From contig CANMKE010000019.1 in the NCBI GenBank assembly GCA_947498325.1, positions 38,131-102,130 of the forward strand: 64,000 bases of DNA, given 5' to 3'. Source of the DNA: an uncultured Persicobacter sp. GTDB lineage: Bacteria; Bacteroidota; Bacteroidia; Cytophagales; Cyclobacteriaceae. Every line of letters begins with the position of its first letter. Position 1 is the first letter of the stretch. Under the pieces are notes generated by a model. The model made no database searches. It was given only the letters and a program-made list of their open reading frames with translations, and was not told the origin of the DNA. Shown here piece after piece: positions 62,001 to 64,000 of the stretch. A program made the position numbers and the translations under genes.

Positions 62001-62339
62001 TACCCCCAATAATCGGACAGCATATATCGCATAAATTGTAACTTGCAGAATATGAAAACACGAAGAAAATTTTCCGCCGATTTTAAAGCCAAAGTGGCAA
62101 TTGATGCCATTAAGGAGATTCAAACTTTACCGGAGCTGAGCCAGAAATACGAAATCTCCGTTCAGCAAATTAAAAACTGGAAAAAGGAATTTCTTTCAGG
62201 GGCTTCTTCCGTTTTCGAAAAGGAAAGTAAGGCCTCAAAGTTGGATGCATCTCATGAAAGCGAAAAGCAGCAGCTCTATTCCAAAATAGGACAACTTCAA
62301 GTTCAGGTCGATTTTTTAAAGGAAGCCTCATTGAAGTAA
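62001..62339 (+). mobile_element. IS3-family partial element (OrfA part)
   Basis: An end-like sequence (TTACCCCCAATAATCGGACAGC) is followed by an intact OrfA frame. The sequence after 62339 has no clear OrfB and changes character before the opposite-strand element, so this is probably an incomplete copy. It is related to the remnant at 13492-13729. Confidence 0.65.
62052..62339 (+). CDS. IS3-type transposase OrfA
   Basis: The 95-residue protein (ATG 62052; an in-frame TTG lies nine bases upstream) has the HTH_Tnp_1 layout: TRRKFSADFKAKVAIDAIKE, then LSQKYEISVQQIKNWKKEF, and a C-terminal leucine-zipper-like helix (KQQLYSKIGQLQVQVDFLKE). OrfA binds IS ends and is normally joined to OrfB by a -1 frameshift. 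No OrfB follows here, so it is likely inactive. Confidence 0.85.
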   Translation: MKTRRKFSADFKAKVAIDAIKEIQTLPELSQKYEISVQQIKNWKKEFLSGASSVFEKESKASKLDASHESEKQQLYSKIGQLQVQVDFLKEASLK

Positions 62340-62448
62340 AGAACAGGAATCAAAGAAAAGTGTCTTGTCCTGAAATAACTTGGCACTTATTATCAGCTTT
62401 TTCGTCTGATTGGATGCTTTGTAAATTGTACTATAACAGGTATGTATT

Positions 62449-63474
62449 TTATGTTACATTTCGAGATGTCGCCGCGGGCGCCGCGCTCCCGCGGGGAACT
62501 TTTAAATTAGGGTGAGTTGCTTTGGCAGGCTCGGGCCTGCCAAAACTCACTAACCCAAATTCAAAAGTGCACGAACTACACCGCTGAAAAGGAGCGGCTC
62601 TTAATCGCTTATTTTTTCTATAGTTTTTCCATTTTCGCTTGATCAGTCCTTGGTGATTATGAGCTTCTTCCGGTGTCATCAAATCGAGACTCCAATGCCT
62701 TCTTTTATGGTTATAAATATCAATTGCCCAAGTGGCTTTTTTCTTTGCATCTGCAACCGTTAAAAAACTTGCTTCAAGGTAAAACTCTTGTTTCAAAATA
62801 CCATTTATTCGTTCTGCAACGGCATTTTGATAGGGGTCATAACTTTCCGTCATACTCACTTGTATTTCATTCTTTCTCAACATTTTGATATATGCGTTGC
62901 AGCAATACTGAACGCCACGATCGGAATGATGGATCAACGGTTGCGCCTTGTCTGGTCGCTGTTTGAGTGCCATCTTTAAGGCCTTAATGCTATCAGCCGC
63001 AGCAAGACTGTCAGAAAGTTGCCAACCGACAATCTTTCTCGAATAAAGATCAGTCACCAGGTGTAAGTAGGCGTGTCTCTGGCGCCCCAAAATACTGATA
63101 TAGGTAATGTCTGCTACCCAAATTTCTTTTGGTCTTGTTGGCTGAATGTTACCAATCAAGTAGGGATGCTTCTTGAATTTATGCTTTGAATTGGTGGTTT
63201 TTATGTAGCTTTTTTTCTTCTTAATCAAGCCGTTATGCTCTTTCAAAAACGAGAACAACCGATCACGCCCCAAATAGATACCTTCAGCTTCAAGCGTATC
63301 ATTGATTTCGATGTGTAGTTTGCGGCCACCCATATTGGGCTGATATTTGCGCGCTTCTTTAATTACCTTGAGGATAAACTCTTCTTTACCAACCCAATCC
63401 GCCAATTTCACTTCATACTGCTGCCAGGCTTGTCGACTCTTACCAAAAATACTTGTGAGCCTTAAAAGCCCCAC
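62449..63474 (-). CDS. IS3-type transposase OrfB (integrase core)
   Basis: The frame encodes an HTH_21 region (GGRKLHIEINDTLEAEGIYL) and the rve integrase core with its DDE residues: WVADITYIS, LIHHSDRGVQYCC and NAVAERINGILKQEF. It has no proper start of its own: reading upstream in this phase gives TVEKLKHSHPSVGLLRLT, so it is made as an OrfA-OrfB fusion. The last 45 or so residues are encoded by a GC-rich palindromic repeat, not by normal transposase sequence. Confidence 0.88.
   Translation of the reverse strand: MGLLRLTSIFGKSRQAWQQYEVKLADWVGKEEFILKVIKEARKYQPNMGGRKLHIEINDTLEAEGIYLGRDRLFSFLKEHNGLIKKKKSYIKTTNSKHKFKKHPYLIGNIQPTRPKEIWVADITYISILGRQRHAYLHLVTDLYSRKIVGWQLSDSLAAADSIKALKMALKQRPDKAQPLIHHSDRGVQYCCNAYIKMLRKNEIQVSMTESYDPYQNAVAERINGILKQEFYLEASFLTVADAKKKATWAIDIYNHKRRHWSLDLMTPEEAHNHQGLIKRKWKNYRKNKRLRAAPFQRCSSCTFEFGLVSFGRPEPAKATHPNLKVPRGSAAPAATSRNVT
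62470..62570. repeat. GC-rich palindrome and 75-bp imperfect inverted repeat
   Basis: CCGCGGG ... TCCCGCGG lies at about 62473-62495. Next, GAACTTTTAAATTAGGGTGA ... TTGGCAGGC (62496-62530) mirrors GCCTGCCAA ... TCACTAACCCAAATTCAAAA (62535-62567). The base composition differs from the flanks, and the unit overlaps the last 40 codons of the OrfB frame. Confidence 0.7.
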
Positions 63475-63491
63475 AGAAGGGTGGCTATGTT

Positions 63492-63857
63492 TTAACTTTT
63501 CGACCGTTTCGTACCAACTTTTTTTTTAAGATCCATACCATATCGCTGCTCTCCAATATCGACCAATATTTCCATGGCCTCAGCCTTCAATTGAGCATCT
63601 TCCTTTTCACGTTGCAGCTGCATCACCAACGCTTTCAAAGCCTTGGGATCATTTGGTAAATCAGATTTTTTCATCTTAGGTCGTGTCTTATATTTCATTT
63701 GTATTAATTGTTGATACCACCAGCACCAGCGCCTCAGCGTACGCTCGCAGATTTGATAATCTTTCAAAATTTCTTTCTTACTCGCAAGCCCAACATGATA
63801 TTTTTGGTCAGCTGTCCGTTTTTCTTTCGAACTAATTTTAACTTCCTGAAATTTCAT
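63492..63857 (-). CDS. IS3-type transposase OrfA
   Basis: The 121-residue protein has a helix-turn-helix (KKEILKDYQICERTLRRW near 27-44) and a coiled-coil region (ALKALVMQLQREKEDAQLKA near 73-92). It ends shortly after KKK, encoded at the A-run where frameshifting to OrfB would happen. Confidence 0.82.
   Translation of the reverse strand: MKFQEVKISSKEKRTADQKYHVGLASKKEILKDYQICERTLRRWCWWYQQLIQMKYKTRPKMKKSDLPNDPKALKALVMQLQREKEDAQLKAEAMEILVDIGEQRYGMDLKKKVGTKRSKS
63519..63531 (-). other. Probable programmed -1 frameshift site
   Basis: Nine A in a row on the coding strand (after CTT) near the end of OrfA. A -1 slip changes the reading from KKVGTKRSKS-stop to KKSWYETVEKLKH, which runs in frame into OrfB, as in other IS3 elements. 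Confidence 0.7.
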
Positions 63858-64000
63858 TTTCCTTATTTTTTAATTTTCAACCATTTATGAAATAGTTGCC
63901 AACTGTATTCAGGACGATGCAAAATGAAATCTACTAAAATACGTCTACATTTTTTGGAGCCAATCGCTTGATTTGACCCTGTTTTTTTCCACTCATCTCT

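Larger units (their letters stand above)
62450..63900 (-). mobile_element. IS3-family insertion sequence
   Basis: It carries OrfA (63492-63857) and OrfB (62449-63474) in overlapping phases joined by a slippery A-run. Terminal inverted repeats were not identified, and the right end may lie beyond 63900. The left end is unclear because a large hairpin is fused to the OrfB tail. Confidence 0.75.

Noticed and set aside
57612..64000. Prophage or integrative element ends around the RHS region
   Set aside because: No integrase of the tyrosine or serine type, tRNA gene, direct repeats or phage structural genes were found in the window.

Overview
The window looks like chromosomal DNA of a member of the Bacteroidota, probably an order-Cytophagales relative. 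The support is: SusC/SusD outer-membrane glycan uptake genes; the sufBCD/sufSE-sufT-bacilliredoxin layout; many short lipoproteins; weak Shine-Dalgarno sites; and several start regions preceded by the phylum's TTTG / TAnnTTTG promoter elements. A genus cannot be named from the sequence alone. No rRNA, tRNA or CRISPR array was seen.

Layout. 0.1-2.4 kb: an ECF sigma factor with a small membrane protein and a Spy-like periplasmic protein, then an RNase D-type exonuclease. 2.5-5.1 kb: a long-chain acyl-CoA ligase and a divergent Lrp/AsnC regulator. 5.3-11.7 kb: the SUF iron-sulfur assembly genes (sufB, C, D; terminator; sufS, E, T and a bacilliredoxin). 11.8-15.4 kb: an accessory stretch with a candidate small RNA, poorly known secreted or membrane proteins, and an IS3 remnant fused to a copied 3' end of the DUF350 gene. 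15.7-18.1 kb: a DUF350 / Ser-rich lipoprotein / DUF4178 gene set. 18.6-21.1 kb: a lipoprotein with three internal repeats, and queA. 21.6-29.9 kb: a polysaccharide utilisation locus (susC, susD, GH3, GH144-like) that may act on beta-1,2-glucan. 30-34.3 kb: DUF2834, an AAA-ATPase/PD-(D/E)XK protein, a PBP4-type peptidase and a META-domain lipoprotein.

34.5-44.9 kb: a trp operon (trpEGDCFBA) running into the second half of a his operon (hisH, A, F, IE) on one strand, with no intrinsic terminator visible between trpE and the end of hisIE. It is preceded by what reads as a complete transcription attenuator: a 26-codon leader peptide with two Trp codons, an antiterminator and a 15-bp terminator hairpin. 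Most gaps between the biosynthetic genes hold nested inverted repeats.

45-57.6 kb: a broken MutS-family gene, an unusual SDR protein, a phosphodiester glycosidase, glycerate kinase, CtlX, a TPR lipoprotein, a REC-histidine kinase, an FGGY kinase and a siderophore/cobalamin-type ABC importer. 57.6-64 kb: an RHS toxin region with two RHS 3' cassettes that share a near-identical internal block. The first ends in an M91-like metallopeptidase tip and overlaps a small lipoprotein gene. The second carries a different tip and is followed directly by IS3-family elements.

Family names come from recognition of the translated sequence, not from a database search.
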